DNA of 64,000 bases from Tropicibacter oceani (GCF_029958925.1 NZ_CP124616.1:3720001-3784000), one strand, 5' to 3'. Shown: positions 24,631-34,755, numbered from the stretch's first letter. Numbers and translations: made by a program. Notes: generated by a model not told the origin, from the sequence alone.

Positions 24631-25437
24631 ATGCACGAAACAGAACGCCACAGGATCATTCTTTCCGCCGTTCAGGATCGCCCTATGGTGACGGTGGCCG
24701 ACCTGTGCCACCTGACCGAAGCCTCCGAGGCGACGATCCGACGCGACATCGCCGCGCTGCATATGCAAAAGAAACTGCGCCGTGTCCGGGGCGGCGCCGA
24801 AGCGATCACCCCGCCGCAGTTCGTGGGCCTGGCCGGCCGACCGTTTTCCGTCAACCAGACGATGCAAAGCCGCCAGAAACAGGCAATTGCCCGGGCGGCG
24901 GTCGATCTGTGCGAAGACGGCGACTCGATCATCATCAACGGCGGCACCACGACGTTCCAGATGGTGCATCCGCTGGCCTCGCGCCGCTGCCAGGTCTTTA
25001 CCAACAGCTTTCCGATCGCCGAGCACCTGCTGAAGCATTCCAAGAACACCATCATGCTGTCCGGGGGCGCGATCTACCGCGAACAGAACATCATCCTGTC
25101 GCCCTTCGACAATGATGTGACCCGGAATTTCTATGCCAAGCGGATGTTCATGGGCGCTCAGGGGCTTGGGCCCATCGGGCTGATGGAGGCCGACCCGCTG
25201 CTGATCCAGGCCGAGCAGAAGCTGATCGGCCAGGCCGACGAGCTGGTGCTCCTGGTCGACAGCACGAAATTCGACAACCGGTCCAGCCTGGTGCTTTGCC
25301 CGCTGGCCCGGATCGACACGGTGATCACCGATGAAGGCATCACCGACAAGGCGGCCGCCATGTTGGAGGCCGCCGACGTCAAACTGATCGTCGCGCAATC
25401 GGGCGCGGCGCAGGAAGAGGATGAAGCGGCCTCGTAG
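24631..25437 (+). CDS. rhaR: DeoR-family regulator of rhamnose genes
   Basis: A 268-residue DeoR protein. The winged helix is about 1-58 with the family signature (TEASEATIRRDIAALHMQKK, RVRGGA). The C-terminal DeoRC sugar-phosphate-sensing domain has INGGTTTFQMV and DSTKF. The ATG at 24,631 has GGGAGG upstream. First gene of rhaRSTPQUK, and likely a repressor of its own operon and of rhaDI, relieved by a rhamnose pathway intermediate. Confidence 0.92.
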   Translation: MHETERHRIILSAVQDRPMVTVADLCHLTEASEATIRRDIAALHMQKKLRRVRGGAEAITPPQFVGLAGRPFSVNQTMQSRQKQAIARAAVDLCEDGDSIIINGGTTTFQMVHPLASRRCQVFTNSFPIAEHLLKHSKNTIMLSGGAIYREQNIILSPFDNDVTRNFYAKRMFMGAQGLGPIGLMEADPLLIQAEQKLIGQADELVLLVDSTKFDNRSSLVLCPLARIDTVITDEGITDKAAAMLEAADVKLIVAQSGAAQEEDEAAS

Positions 25438-25475
25438 ACCCGCCTCAGCATTCATGTTTTTGGGAGGAGACCATC

Positions 25476-26477
25476 ATGAAACGTCGTAATTTCACCAAAC
25501 TCGCACTGGGCCTTGGCCTTGGCGCATCGCTCATGGGCACATCGGCCATGGCGCAGGACAACATGCGCATCGCGCTGGTGGTCAAGGCGCTTGGCATCGG
25601 CTTCTTCGAAGCCGCAAACAAGGGCGCACAAGAGGCCGCTGCCGAGCTTGGGAACGTAGAGATCATCTACACCGGCCCGACCGACACCACCGCCGAAGGC
25701 CAGATCGAGGTGATCAACTCGCTGATCGCCCAAGGCGTCGATGCGATTGCGGTGTCGTCCAATGACACCGACGCGCTGGTGCCGACGCTGAAAAAGGCGA
25801 TGCAGCGCGGCATCACCGTGATCTCGTGGGACAGCGGCGTTGCCGAAGAAGGCCGTCAGGTTCATTTGAACCCCTCGTCCAACGCGCTGATCGGCAACAT
25901 GATCATCAAGCTGGCCGCCGATCATCTGCCCGACGGCGGACAGGTTGCACTGCTTTCCGCCACCACCACCTCGACCAATCAGAACATCTGGATGGAAGAG
26001 ATGAACAAGGTGATGGGCAACTACCCCGGCATCGAAGTCGTCTCGACCGTCTATGGTGACGACCTGGCGGACAAATCCTATCGCGAGGCGCAGGGCCTCA
26101 TGCAGTCCTATCCCGACCTGGACGCCATCATCGCGCCGACATCGGTGGGCATCGTCGCTGCGGCGCAGGCCGTGGAAGACGCCGGCAAGATTGGTCAGGT
26201 CAACGTGACCGGCCTTGGGCTTCCGTCGGAAATGGCTGGCGCCATCGAAAGCGGTGCCTCCAAAAGCTTTGCCATCTGGAACCCGATCGACCTGGGCTAT
26301 TCGGCGGCGATGATCGCGCATGCACTGGCCTCTGAAACAGCCACCGCCGAGCCGGGCGCCGAAATTTCCATCGGACGCATGGGCACGATCACCCTGGACG
26401 AGACGAACTCTGCCGCCATGGCTGACCCGTTCGTCTACGACAGCTCGAACATCGACGAGTTCAAGTCGATCTTCTGA
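25476..26477 (+). CDS. rhaS: Rhamnose ABC transporter substrate-binding protein
   Basis: A 333-residue periplasmic binding protein of the Peripla_BP_4 (ribose-type) class. The signal peptide (KRRNFTKLALGLGLGASLMG) is cleaved after AMA. The mature part begins with ALVVKALGIGFFEAANKGAQ, then INSLIAQGVDAIAVSSND and the second-lobe segment IAPTSVGIVAAAQAV. A GGGAGG ribosome site is strong. It binds rhamnose and delivers it to RhaPQT. A hairpin follows, likely keeping its transcript more abundant than the rest. Confidence 0.93.
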   Translation: MKRRNFTKLALGLGLGASLMGTSAMAQDNMRIALVVKALGIGFFEAANKGAQEAAAELGNVEIIYTGPTDTTAEGQIEVINSLIAQGVDAIAVSSNDTDALVPTLKKAMQRGITVISWDSGVAEEGRQVHLNPSSNALIGNMIIKLAADHLPDGGQVALLSATTTSTNQNIWMEEMNKVMGNYPGIEVVSTVYGDDLADKSYREAQGLMQSYPDLDAIIAPTSVGIVAAAQAVEDAGKIGQVNVTGLGLPSEMAGAIESGASKSFAIWNPIDLGYSAAMIAHALASETATAEPGAEISIGRMGTITLDETNSAAMADPFVYDSSNIDEFKSIF

Positions 26478-26504
26478 CGTTGCCCTGCCTTCGCAGGCAG
26501 ACCA

Positions 26505-26540
26505 TCCGGGGGCTATGCCCCCGGAACCCCCAGGTTTTTT
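26505..26540 (+). terminator. Hairpin with T-run between rhaS and rhaT
   Basis: TCCGGGGGC and GCCCCCGGA form a nine-pair stem with a three-base loop, followed ten bases later by six T. A smaller stem TGCCT/AGGCA precedes it. The position just after the binding-protein gene fits partial termination or 3' end protection that raises RhaS over membrane components. Confidence 0.65.
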
Positions 26541-26563
26541 CGAACAGATGAAGGGCTGATCGC

Positions 26564-28090
26564 ATGTTGATGCAGACCAAGGCCGAGACGCCCGATGCGG
26601 TGACGGAAACGCCGGTTCTGGCCCTCGACGGGATCACCAAGACCTTTCCGGGCGTCAAGGCGCTGGATGGCGTATCGCTGCGGCTTTACCCCGGCCAGGT
26701 GACTGCGCTGATTGGCGAGAACGGCGCCGGAAAATCCACTGTGGTCAAGACATTGACCGGGATCTACCAGCCGGACGGCGGGGATATCCTTGTCGATGGC
26801 AAGCCGACGCGCTTTCCCACGGCGCAGGACGCGGCCAAGGCCGGGATCACCGCAATCCATCAGGAAACGGTGCTGTTCGATGAGCTTTCGGTCGCCGAGA
26901 ACATCTTTCTGGGGCACGCGCCGCGCGGGCGGTTCGGGCTGATCGATTGGGCCGCGATGGAGGCAAAAGCCACCGAAATCCTGCGCGGCATCGGGGCGGA
27001 AATCGACCCTTCCCACAAGCTGCGCGATCTCGGGATCGCCAACAAGCACCTTGTCGCGATCGCCCGGGCGCTGTCTATCGACGCGCGTGTCGTGATCATG
27101 GACGAACCCACGGCGGCGCTGTCCCACAAGGAAATCCAGGAGCTTTACGAGCTGGTCGAAACGCTGAAGGCGCAGGGCAAGGCGATCCTGTTCATCAGCC
27201 ACAAGTTCGACGAGATCTTTCGCATCGCCGACCGGTTCACGGTGTTCCGCGACGGGCAGTTCATTGCCGATGGCAAGATCGCCGATGTGACCGAGTCCGA
27301 CCTGGTCAAGATGATGGTCGGGCGCGACGTCAATCAGATTTTCCCGACGCGCAGCAACATCCCCGGCAACGAGGTTTTGCGCGTCGAGGGCATGAGCCAC
27401 CCGACCGAATTCGCCGATATCGGCTTCAGCCTGAAACGCGGCGAGATCCTTGGGTTTTACGGCCTTGTCGGGGCGGGCCGGTCGGAATTCATGCAGGCGC
27501 TGTTCGGCATCACAAGGCCGTCCGCCGGACAAGTGACAATCGACGGCGCACAGGCCGAGATCCAATCGCCCGCCGATGCGGTGGATGCGGGCATCGTCTA
27601 TGTGCCCGAGGACCGCGGCAAGCAAGGCGCGATTACCGCGCTGCCGATTTTTCAGAACGTTACGCTGCCCTCGTTGGGCCGCACGTCACACAAGGGGTTC
27701 CTGCGGCTGGCGCAGGAATTCCAGCTGGCCCGTGAATACACGCAGCGGCTCGATCTGCGCGCCGCATCGCTGGACACGGCGGTCGGCAACCTCTCGGGCG
27801 GCAACCAGCAGAAGGTGGTGATTGCCAAATGGCTGGCGACACAGCCCAAGGTCATCATCCTGGATGAGCCTACAAAGGGCATCGACATCGGTTCCAAGGC
27901 CGCGGTGCATGAATTCATGGCGGAACTGGCCGCCGAGGGTCTGGCCGTCATCATGGTCAGCTCGGAAATCCCGGAAGTTCTTGGCATGTCGGACCGTGTC
28001 GTCGTGATGCGCGAAGGCCGCATGGTCGCGGAACTGACCGGTGACGATCTGACCCCCGAAACGCTTGTCCGCCACGCGGCGGGGATATGA
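26564..28090 (+). CDS. rhaT: Rhamnose ABC transporter ATP-binding protein (two ABC domains)
   Basis: A 508-residue double ATPase of the RbsA/XylG class. The first domain has Walker A GENGAGKST (about 53) and Walker B VVIMDEPTAALS. The second domain, from about 270, has GLVGAGRSE in place of a canonical Walker A, then signature LSGGNQQK and VIILDEPTKGID. It powers uptake through RhaP and RhaQ. An ATG at 26,570 is an alternative start two codons in. Confidence 0.94.
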   Translation: MLMQTKAETPDAVTETPVLALDGITKTFPGVKALDGVSLRLYPGQVTALIGENGAGKSTVVKTLTGIYQPDGGDILVDGKPTRFPTAQDAAKAGITAIHQETVLFDELSVAENIFLGHAPRGRFGLIDWAAMEAKATEILRGIGAEIDPSHKLRDLGIANKHLVAIARALSIDARVVIMDEPTAALSHKEIQELYELVETLKAQGKAILFISHKFDEIFRIADRFTVFRDGQFIADGKIADVTESDLVKMMVGRDVNQIFPTRSNIPGNEVLRVEGMSHPTEFADIGFSLKRGEILGFYGLVGAGRSEFMQALFGITRPSAGQVTIDGAQAEIQSPADAVDAGIVYVPEDRGKQGAITALPIFQNVTLPSLGRTSHKGFLRLAQEFQLAREYTQRLDLRAASLDTAVGNLSGGNQQKVVIAKWLATQPKVIILDEPTKGIDIGSKAAVHEFMAELAAEGLAVIMVSSEIPEVLGMSDRVVVMREGRMVAELTGDDLTPETLVRHAAGI

Positions 28091-28097
28091 GGACACC

Positions 28098-29081
28098 ATG
28101 CTGCAACGATTGATAACCTCGCGCGAGGCGCTTTTGCTGGGCGCCATCGCGGTATTGCTGGCGCTGATCTCGACCCGGTTTCCGGGCTTTGTGGCGCCGT
28201 CCAACCTTGCGGATGTGCTTAACGACACCTCGCCGCTGATCCTGCTGGCCACCGGCCAGATGATCGTGATCCTGACCAAATGCATCGACCTGTCTGTTGC
28301 CGCCAACCTGGCGCTGACCGGAATGGTGGTGTCGATGCTCAACCTCGCCTTCCCTGGCCTGCCTGTCGCCCTGATCCTTGTCATCGCCATCATGCTTGGC
28401 GCGCTGATGGGCATGTTCAACGGCATCCTGGTGTGGAAGCTGGACATTCCGCCCATCGTGGTGACGCTGGGCACGATGACCATCTTTCGCGGCATCATCT
28501 TTTTGATTTCCGACGGCAAATGGGTCAACAGCCACGAGATGAGCGCAGCCTTCAAGGCCTTCCCGCGCTTCGAGCTTTTGGGCCTGCCGATGCTGAGCTG
28601 GACCGCAATCCTGGCGGTGATCGTCTTCAGCATTGTCATGTCGCGCACCACGCTGGGCCGGGCGGCCTATGCGGTGGGCGGCAACCCCCACGCGGCGACC
28701 TATACAGGCATCGACGTGGGGCGCACGCAGTTCTGGGCCTTCACCATCTCGGGCGCGCTTGCCGGGCTTACGGGCTACCTGTGGGTGTCGCGCTACGCGG
28801 TGGCCTATGTCGACATCGCCGGCGGGTTCGAGCTTGACGTGGTTGCGGCCTGCGTGATCGGCGGCATCTCCATCGCCGGCGGCATCGGTTCGGTCGGTGG
28901 GGCGCTGCTGGGCGCTCTGTTCCTCGGCGTCATCAAGAATGCCCTTCCGGTGATCAATGTCTCGCCCTTCTGGCAACTGGCCATCTCGGGCGGCGCGATC
29001 ATCATCGCGGTGGCGGTCAATGCGCGGGCCTCGCGTACCAAGGGCCGGATCATCCTCAAATCAGCGGAGCACGCGGTATGA
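28098..29081 (+). CDS. rhaP: Rhamnose ABC transporter permease
   Basis: A 327-residue permease with about nine to ten helices of the BPD_transp_2 class (IVVTLGTMTIFRGIIFLIS, GRAAYAVGGNPHAA, GGISIAGGIGSVGGALLG). It forms the membrane channel with RhaQ. ATG at 28,098 lies seven bases after the rhaT stop, with GAGGA upstream. The end overlaps rhaQ by four bases (ATGA). Confidence 0.93.
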   Translation: MLQRLITSREALLLGAIAVLLALISTRFPGFVAPSNLADVLNDTSPLILLATGQMIVILTKCIDLSVAANLALTGMVVSMLNLAFPGLPVALILVIAIMLGALMGMFNGILVWKLDIPPIVVTLGTMTIFRGIIFLISDGKWVNSHEMSAAFKAFPRFELLGLPMLSWTAILAVIVFSIVMSRTTLGRAAYAVGGNPHAATYTGIDVGRTQFWAFTISGALAGLTGYLWVSRYAVAYVDIAGGFELDVVAACVIGGISIAGGIGSVGGALLGALFLGVIKNALPVINVSPFWQLAISGGAIIIAVAVNARASRTKGRIILKSAEHAV

Positions 29082-30061
29082 CCGATACAACCCGTTTCAT
29101 CCCCGACCGGCTGCAATCGCCGCTGCAAAAACGCCTGAAAAGCTGGGAATCCTTGCTGCTGCTGGTGGCCATCGCCATCTTTGTCGCCAACAGCTTTGCC
29201 TCGCCCTACTTTCTGGATGCCTGGAACCTCTCGGACGCCACTTTCAACTTTACCGAAAAGGCGATGATCGCCTTTGCCATGGCGCTTCTGATCATCTCGG
29301 GCGAGATTGACCTGTCCGTTGCGTCGATCATCGCGCTGGCCTCGACCGCGATGGGGGCGGCGGTGCAGATGGGGGCCGGAACCCCGGTGCTGATCCTTGT
29401 GGGTCTGGGGACCGGCCTGCTTTGTGGCGCCTTCAACGGCGTGCTGGTGACGCGCTTCGGGCTGCCCTCGATCGTCGTGACCATCGGCACCATGAGCCTG
29501 TTTCGCGGCATTTCCTATATCGTTCTGGGCGATCAGGCCTTTCGGGGTTACCCGTCGGATTTCGCCTTTTTCGGACAGGGTTACGTGTTCTGGGTGATCA
29601 CCTTTGAACTGGTGCTTTTTGCCGTGATCGCGGTGATCTACGGCGTGATCCTGCACATGACCAACTTTGGCCGCGCGGTCTATGCCATTGGCAACAACCC
29701 GACCGGCGCGCTCTTCTCGGGCATCCGGGTGGCGCGTGTAAAGTTCATCTTGTTCCTGCTGACCGGGCTGATGTCCGGCGTTGCCGCAGTGTGCCTGACC
29801 TCGCGGCTGGGCTCGACCCGCCCCTCCATCGCCGCCGGCTGGGAGCTGGAAGTGGTCACCATGGTGGTCCTGGGCGGGGTCAATATCCTTGGCGGCTCGG
29901 GCACCATTCCGGGCGTTGTGATCGCGGCCTTCGTCATGGGGATGGTCACCTTTGGGCTGGGGCTGCTCAATGTACCGGGGATCGTGATGTCCATCGTGAT
30001 CGGCGCGCTCTTGATCTGGGTGATTGCCCTGCCTCGGCTCTGGAAGATGTGGCGGGCATGA
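29078..30061 (+). CDS. rhaQ: Rhamnose ABC transporter permease, second subunit
   Basis: A 327-residue BPD_transp_2 permease paralogous to RhaP ([58 protein letters not shown]). ATGA overlaps link it to rhaP before it and to rhaU after it, so the three are translationally coupled. Confidence 0.93.
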   Translation: MTDTTRFIPDRLQSPLQKRLKSWESLLLLVAIAIFVANSFASPYFLDAWNLSDATFNFTEKAMIAFAMALLIISGEIDLSVASIIALASTAMGAAVQMGAGTPVLILVGLGTGLLCGAFNGVLVTRFGLPSIVVTIGTMSLFRGISYIVLGDQAFRGYPSDFAFFGQGYVFWVITFELVLFAVIAVIYGVILHMTNFGRAVYAIGNNPTGALFSGIRVARVKFILFLLTGLMSGVAAVCLTSRLGSTRPSIAAGWELEVVTMVVLGGVNILGGSGTIPGVVIAAFVMGMVTFGLGLLNVPGIVMSIVIGALLIWVIALPRLWKMWRA

Positions 30062-30375
30062 TGGAGAAATACGCCTTTCGAATGCGGCTTATCCCGGGCT
30101 GCGAAGACGAATACCGCAAACGGCATGATGCGATCTGGCCAGAGCTGGTGACGCTGCTGAAAGAGGCCGGGGTGTCGGATTACTCCATCCACCTCGACCG
30201 CGAGACGGGGCTGCTGTTTGGCGTGCTTTGGCGGTCGGAAAATCACGGAATGGCGGCACTGCCAGAACACCCGGTCATGCGCAAATGGTGGGCCCATATG
30301 GCCGATATCATGGAGACCCACCCCGACAACGAACCGGTGGCCGTGCCGCTGGAAGCCGTCTTTCACATGCCATGA
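30058..30375 (+). CDS. rhaU: L-rhamnose mutarotase
   Basis: A small protein (104-105 residues) matching RhaU/Rha[41 protein letters not shown] with the active-site Tyr and His, and [11 protein letters not shown]. It interconverts the alpha and beta anomers of rhamnose so that the isomerase receives the right one. Two consecutive ATGs (30,058 and 30,061) are both possible starts; the first overlaps the rhaQ stop. Confidence 0.93.
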   Translation: MMEKYAFRMRLIPGCEDEYRKRHDAIWPELVTLLKEAGVSDYSIHLDRETGLLFGVLWRSENHGMAALPEHPVMRKWWAHMADIMETHPDNEPVAVPLEAVFHMP

Positions 30376-31742
30376 GCCACGTTGCCGTCATCGACATCGG
30401 CAAGACCAACGCCAAGCTGGCGCTGGTCAACCTGTCCGATCTGTCCGAAATCGCCGTCATCACCCGCCCCAACAGGGTGCTCAAGGGTCCGCCTTATCCG
30501 CATTTTGACGTAGAGGGGCATTGGGACTTCCTGCTGGACGGGCTGGCCCGCTTTCAGGCAGAGCATGGCATCGACGCGATTTCGATCACCACGCATGGCG
30601 CCTGTGCCGCGCTTTTGAACGCAGACGGCAAATTGGCCGCGCCGATTCTGGATTACGAGTTCGACGGTCCCGACGAGACGGCCGCCGCCTACGACGCCCT
30701 TCGCCCGCCCTTCGACGAAACCGGCTCGCCGCGCCTTGCAGGCGGGCTGAACATCGGCGCGCAGCTGCACTGGCAATTCTCGCGCGATCCCGGGCTCAAG
30801 GCGCGCACGAAAACCATCGTCACCTACCCGCAATACTGGGGTCACCGCCTTACCGGTGTGGCCGCGACAGACGTGACCTCGCTGGGCTGTCACACCGATC
30901 TCTGGAACCCCCACGAGGGGCGGTTTTCTTCGCTGGTCGACCGGCTGGAGATCGCCGACAAGATCGCGCCCGCGCACCGCTCGGCCGATATCCTCGGACC
31001 CATCCTGCCCGAAATCGCGACGCGCACCGGGCTGCCAGCCGATACGCCGGTCCACTGCGGCATCCACGACAGCAATGCCTCGCTGCTGCCGCACATCCTG
31101 ACACAGACGCCGCCATTTTCGGTGGTGTCCAGCGGCACCTGGACCATCGCGATGTCCATCGGCGGGCAACCCGTGCCCCTTGACCCGGACAAGGACGTCT
31201 TGATCAACGTCAACGCGCAAGGCGCCGCCGTGCCCTCCGCACGCTTTATGGGAGGGCGTGAACACGATCTTGCCACTGGCGGCCCCTACCCCGAGGCGAC
31301 AGAGGCCGCATTGGCCGAGGTGCTTGACAAAGGCATCATTCTAGCCCCCGCAGTGGTGCCCGAAACTGGCCCCTTTCGCGGCTGCACCTCTCGCTGGATC
31401 GGCCCGGAACCCCGGGTCGGAAGCGCCCAGCGCGGGGTTGCGGTGGCGCTCTATCTTGCCTTGGTGACCAAACGCTGCCTCGAGCTTGTCGGGCATCGCG
31501 GCGTAATCATCGTCGAAGGGCCGTTTGCAAGGAACCGCATCTACCTGCAGATGCTCTCGGCCGCGACAGGATGCAACGTGGTCCCAATGGTCAGCGCAAC
31601 GGGCACGAGCCAAGGCGCGGCGCTGCTGGTCAAGGACTGCTCGGACCTCCGGCAGGCGGCTGTGTGTTCAACGGGTCCGCAGGGGCCGGATAGCAATCGG
31701 CTAAAGGAATACGCCGGTCGTTGGGCCAAAAACTGTTGCTGA
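30372..31742 (+). CDS. rhaK: Rhamnulokinase-type FGGY kinase
   Basis: A 456-residue FGGY-family sugar kinase. The N-terminal phosphate motif is [13 protein letters not shown], and the central domain has GCHTDLWNP and [13 protein letters not shown]. The ATP-side segment [13 protein letters not shown] and the C-terminal [15 protein letters not shown] follow. It phosphorylates the pathway sugar ahead of RhaD. It starts inside the rhaU stop (ATGA) and ends the rhaRSTPQUK operon. Confidence 0.92.
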   Translation: MSHVAVIDIGKTNAKLALVNLSDLSEIAVITRPNRVLKGPPYPHFDVEGHWDFLLDGLARFQAEHGIDAISITTHGACAALLNADGKLAAPILDYEFDGPDETAAAYDALRPPFDETGSPRLAGGLNIGAQLHWQFSRDPGLKARTKTIVTYPQYWGHRLTGVAATDVTSLGCHTDLWNPHEGRFSSLVDRLEIADKIAPAHRSADILGPILPEIATRTGLPADTPVHCGIHDSNASLLPHILTQTPPFSVVSSGTWTIAMSIGGQPVPLDPDKDVLINVNAQGAAVPSARFMGGREHDLATGGPYPEATEAALAEVLDKGIILAPAVVPETGPFRGCTSRWIGPEPRVGSAQRGVAVALYLALVTKRCLELVGHRGVIIVEGPFARNRIYLQMLSAATGCNVVPMVSATGTSQGAALLVKDCSDLRQAAVCSTGPQGPDSNRLKEYAGRWAKNCC

Positions 31743-31961
31743 CATAGCTGGCCGGGCCGAGTTCCGACCAAGCTGCATTCCGCGACATCTGTTGCATGCA
31801 TTCACGCATACGGGCGCGAAAGACCACTGCGCTGACCCGAACCGCACTGCCAAATGAGCGTCACTGACATTGCCTGCATGAAACGGCCGCTGCACAAGCG
31901 CTTTTAGCGCCTGCACAACACTACAACATTTCGCTAATAAAATCCGAAGGTTAGACAGCCC

Positions 31962-32219
31962 TTACGCCATTCCCAGCGCGGATTTGTACATCTCCAGAAC
32001 CGCCTCTTCCTCGGCGATGTCGTCGGCGCTGCGCTTGCGCAGAGCGATGACCTTGCGCATCACCTTGGTGTCGTAGCCGCGCCCCTTGGCTTCGGCCATG
32101 ACCTCTTTTTGCTGCTCGGCAACTTCTTTCTTTTCTTCTTCCAGCCGCTCGTAACGTTCGATGAACTGGCGCAATTCGCCTGCCGCGATGCCGTAGCTGT
32201 CGGACGGTGTATCCTGCAT
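31962..32219 (-). CDS. gapR: GapR-family (DUF2312) nucleoid-associated protein
   Basis: An 85-residue DUF2312 protein: helical, with LRQFIERYERLEEEKKEVAEQQKEV (about 16-40) forming a coiled coil and the conserved GYDTKVMRKVIALRKR (about 48-63) basic DNA-contact helix. GapR of Caulobacter encircles overtwisted DNA and helps topoisomerases ahead of forks and polymerases. Length and motifs are complete. It stands alone between the rhamnose operon and a small membrane gene. Its final codons recur as a fragment at 18,587. Confidence 0.88.
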   Translation of the reverse strand: MQDTPSDSYGIAAGELRQFIERYERLEEEKKEVAEQQKEVMAEAKGRGYDTKVMRKVIALRKRSADDIAEEEAVLEMYKSALGMA

Positions 32220-32357
32220 GGGTCTTCTCCTGCCAAATGGGCCTCAACCTGCCCTAGCTACCCAAGCACGGGCGCGCCATCAAGGGCGCAAAGCCTTGTC
32301 AGCGGGGCCGCGCTGCTTTACCCCCCGGTCTGCAGGATTTCTGGAAGGGTGCAAAAG

Positions 32358-32573
32358 ATGGAATGGCTGATCTGGATTGGCGCCGCGATCACGCTGGCCG
32401 GGCTTGGCGGTCTGGTCTGGTGCATCCTGCGCGTCGCCCGCGCCCGCAAGAAAGGCCTGGACGACGAGGCCCTGCGCGACGTGGTGCGCAAGACCGTGAC
32501 CCTGAACATGGCCGCGCTGTTCTGTTCCGTCATCGGCCTGATGACGGTGATCATGGGCGTTTTCCTCAGCTGA
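32358..32573 (+). CDS. Small two-helix membrane protein
   Basis: A 71-residue protein with hydrophobic segments about 4-24 and 51-70, joined by a charged loop (RARKKGLDDEALRDVVRK). Not matched to a named family. Its ATG at 32,358 is the only start consistent with an N-terminal membrane helix. Convergent with the hydratase/dehydrogenase gene, 19 bp apart. Confidence 0.6.
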   Translation: MEWLIWIGAAITLAGLGGLVWCILRVARARKKGLDDEALRDVVRKTVTLNMAALFCSVIGLMTVIMGVFLS

Positions 32574-32592
32574 GCCGCCGCCGCACAGGCGG

Positions 32593-34554
32593 TCAAAGGG
32601 CGTCAAAGCCCTGGCCGTTGCGGATCAGCCGCGCCCAGTCGGGGTGCAGCGCCCAAAAGGCGCGGTCGCGATGGTCCAGCCGCTCCAGCTCTTTCTTGAC
32701 GGACAGCAGCCCGCGCAGGCTGACGGCCTTCATCACGCCGCCGCGATGGCGCGGGATTTCCAGCGCCAGCAGGCTGACCAGATCCAGGTCAGAGGCGCGC
32801 TGCGCCTTGCCCTCGGTGATCAGGCGCAACCCTTCGTTGGCCATGGCCCCCAGCATGATCGAAACGATCCGGCCCGATGAAAACGCCTGATCCGGGCGCT
32901 GATCGGCCAGCAGGGCCTGCACCGGTTGCGCCGGTTCGGGCTGACCATCGGACCAGTCGTAAAAACCGCGGCCCTCGGCCCGGCCCGTGCGGCCCTGCGC
33001 ATGCACAAGCGCCGACCAGTTGCGCCCCTGCACCCGGGTGATGCGGGCGAAATCGCCCAGGCCGCGCCGGTCGCGCGCCGCAAAGGGCCCCGAGGGCAGC
33101 CCCCATCCGGTCAGGGCCACGTCGATGTCATAGGGGCTGGCGCCCATGTCCAACAGCCCGTCCGCCGCCCGGTGCAACGCCGCCGCCAGACGCCCGGCCA
33201 GGGTGTCATGGTCCGAATGCACATGCACCGGCACCTTGCCCAATTGCGCCGCCAGCGCCGCCGCCCGCGCCAGTTCGGCCGGTTGCGATTGCGGGCCTTG
33301 CAGCACCTCGACCAGTCGCGTGGCATGGACCGGCGGCACAAAGCGCAGGCCCGTCCCCTTGACCGGCGCTGCAAAGGCCTGAAGCCGCACCGCGCCATTC
33401 TGCAGCGGCACATTGGCCTGCCCCGGCACCGCCATCAGCACCGTGTCGGCGCCCTGCGCCATGTCTTCGCTGCTGCCTGTGGTCAGCCTTGCGCGGCGTT
33501 GCTGCGCGGCCTGCGCATCGCCGCCGCCGCGCGCCGCCGCCTTGTCGAAGACCTCGTCCAGCTGGGCCTGGCTGCGCTGCATCAAGGCGGCGTCCTTGCC
33601 ACCCCAACGCACGGTCAGGCCTGCGTTCAGCGCCGCCAGCACGATCTGCACCGCCAGCGACCCGGCCCCCAGCACCGCCAGCACCTGGGCCCCGGACGGG
33701 TTCTTGGGCACACCGTCAAAACGCGCCGCGCGGCGTTCGGCCAGATGGGCATGGCGCAACCCGCGGGAACGCTCCGAGGTCAGGCAGTCTTGGAACAGCT
33801 CGCCCTCCAGCTCCAGCCCAGCCTGGAACGGCAACAGCGCCGATGCCTCGACCAGCGTCAGGATCTGCGCCTCGGCGCTGTCTGGATCGCCGTCAAAGCC
33901 TGCCCGGCGCGCCGCGATTTCCTGTTGAAAGCGCATCGGATCATCCGCCCCCGGCATCCGCGCGCTCAGCGGACGCGCGCCGCCGTCCGCAGCCAGAAGC
34001 TTGGCACAAAAGGCCAGGCCCGCAAGCCGCACATCGCCATCGGTCAGGGTATCGACCAGCTTTCGCCCCTCGGCGGTGTCGACCGGGTAAAGGCGCCCGC
34101 CGATCAGCATGTCCAGCGCCTGCGCCGCCCCCACAAGGCGCGGCAACCGCTGCGATCCGCCACCGCAAGGCGGCAGCCCAAGGTGGATGTCGGGAAAGCC
34201 AAGGCGCGTGCCCGCGCGCGCCACGCGGTAATGCGCCGCCAGGGCCAGTTCCAGCCCGCCGCCATGGACCGTGCCCGCCAAGGCCGCCACCACAGGTTTT
34301 TCGGAAAACTCGACCCTTTCGCACAGATCGCGCAGGCTGGGGTCAACCGGGTGGCTGTCGTATTCGGAAACCTCGGCCCCGGCCGGAAAGCTGGCCCCGG
34401 CGCCGACCAGCAGGATCGCGCCGGCGCTGTCATCCTCTTCGGCGCGGTCCACCGCATCCATCAGCGCCGCGCGCACCGCCCGCGACAGGCCGTTCAACGG
34501 CGGCTGCGCCACCTCAAGGATCGCGACGCCCTGTTCGACCTTGTAACCCACCAT
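32593..34554 (-). CDS. FadB/FadJ-like hydratase-dehydrogenase with altered motifs
   Basis: A 653-residue fusion of an enoyl-CoA hydratase-like domain (about 1-190) and a 3-hydroxyacyl-CoA dehydrogenase-like region (about 290-640), the layout of fatty acid oxidation alpha subunits. In the hydratase part Glu102 (GGGLELALAAHYR) is kept, but the second Glu is Asp122 (FPDIHLG) and the PGAGGT loop is PPCGGGS. The NAD motif reads GAGSLAVQ (from 296) instead of GxGxMG. The HFFxPVH segment is RFVPPVH, keeping His410. It may be a diverged or partly inactive paralogue. ATG at 34,554 has AGGTGGG upstream. Confidence 0.75.
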   Translation of the reverse strand: MVGYKVEQGVAILEVAQPPLNGLSRAVRAALMDAVDRAEEDDSAGAILLVGAGASFPAGAEVSEYDSHPVDPSLRDLCERVEFSEKPVVAALAGTVHGGGLELALAAHYRVARAGTRLGFPDIHLGLPPCGGGSQRLPRLVGAAQALDMLIGGRLYPVDTAEGRKLVDTLTDGDVRLAGLAFCAKLLAADGGARPLSARMPGADDPMRFQQEIAARRAGFDGDPDSAEAQILTLVEASALLPFQAGLELEGELFQDCLTSERSRGLRHAHLAERRAARFDGVPKNPSGAQVLAVLGAGSLAVQIVLAALNAGLTVRWGGKDAALMQRSQAQLDEVFDKAAARGGGDAQAAQQRRARLTTGSSEDMAQGADTVLMAVPGQANVPLQNGAVRLQAFAAPVKGTGLRFVPPVHATRLVEVLQGPQSQPAELARAAALAAQLGKVPVHVHSDHDTLAGRLAAALHRAADGLLDMGASPYDIDVALTGWGLPSGPFAARDRRGLGDFARITRVQGRNWSALVHAQGRTGRAEGRGFYDWSDGQPEPAQPVQALLADQRPDQAFSSGRIVSIMLGAMANEGLRLITEGKAQRASDLDLVSLLALEIPRHRGGVMKAVSLRGLLSVKKELERLDHRDRAFWALHPDWARLIRNGQGFDAL

Positions 34555-34755
34555 GATCCCACCTGCCCCGGGCGGCCCCAAAGACCGCGCCTTTTGCCTG
34601 TTCAGCGCCCCGCATCCCGGGTTTTTCGCGCGTTTGCAGGGATTAAAAGGCCAAAGGGACCATCAAGACAAGCACCGGCAAGGGCATCGGGCGAATCGCT
34701 GACAAGGCGAGTCCGCAAAGTCACGCCCTGCCCCGCGCCCGGATGCAGCGAAATG

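Noticed and set aside
31701-31916. Minus-strand frame after rhaK
   Set aside because: It runs into the rhaK coding end, lacks a start with a ribosome site, and has Arg/Ala/Cys composition typical of non-coding frames.
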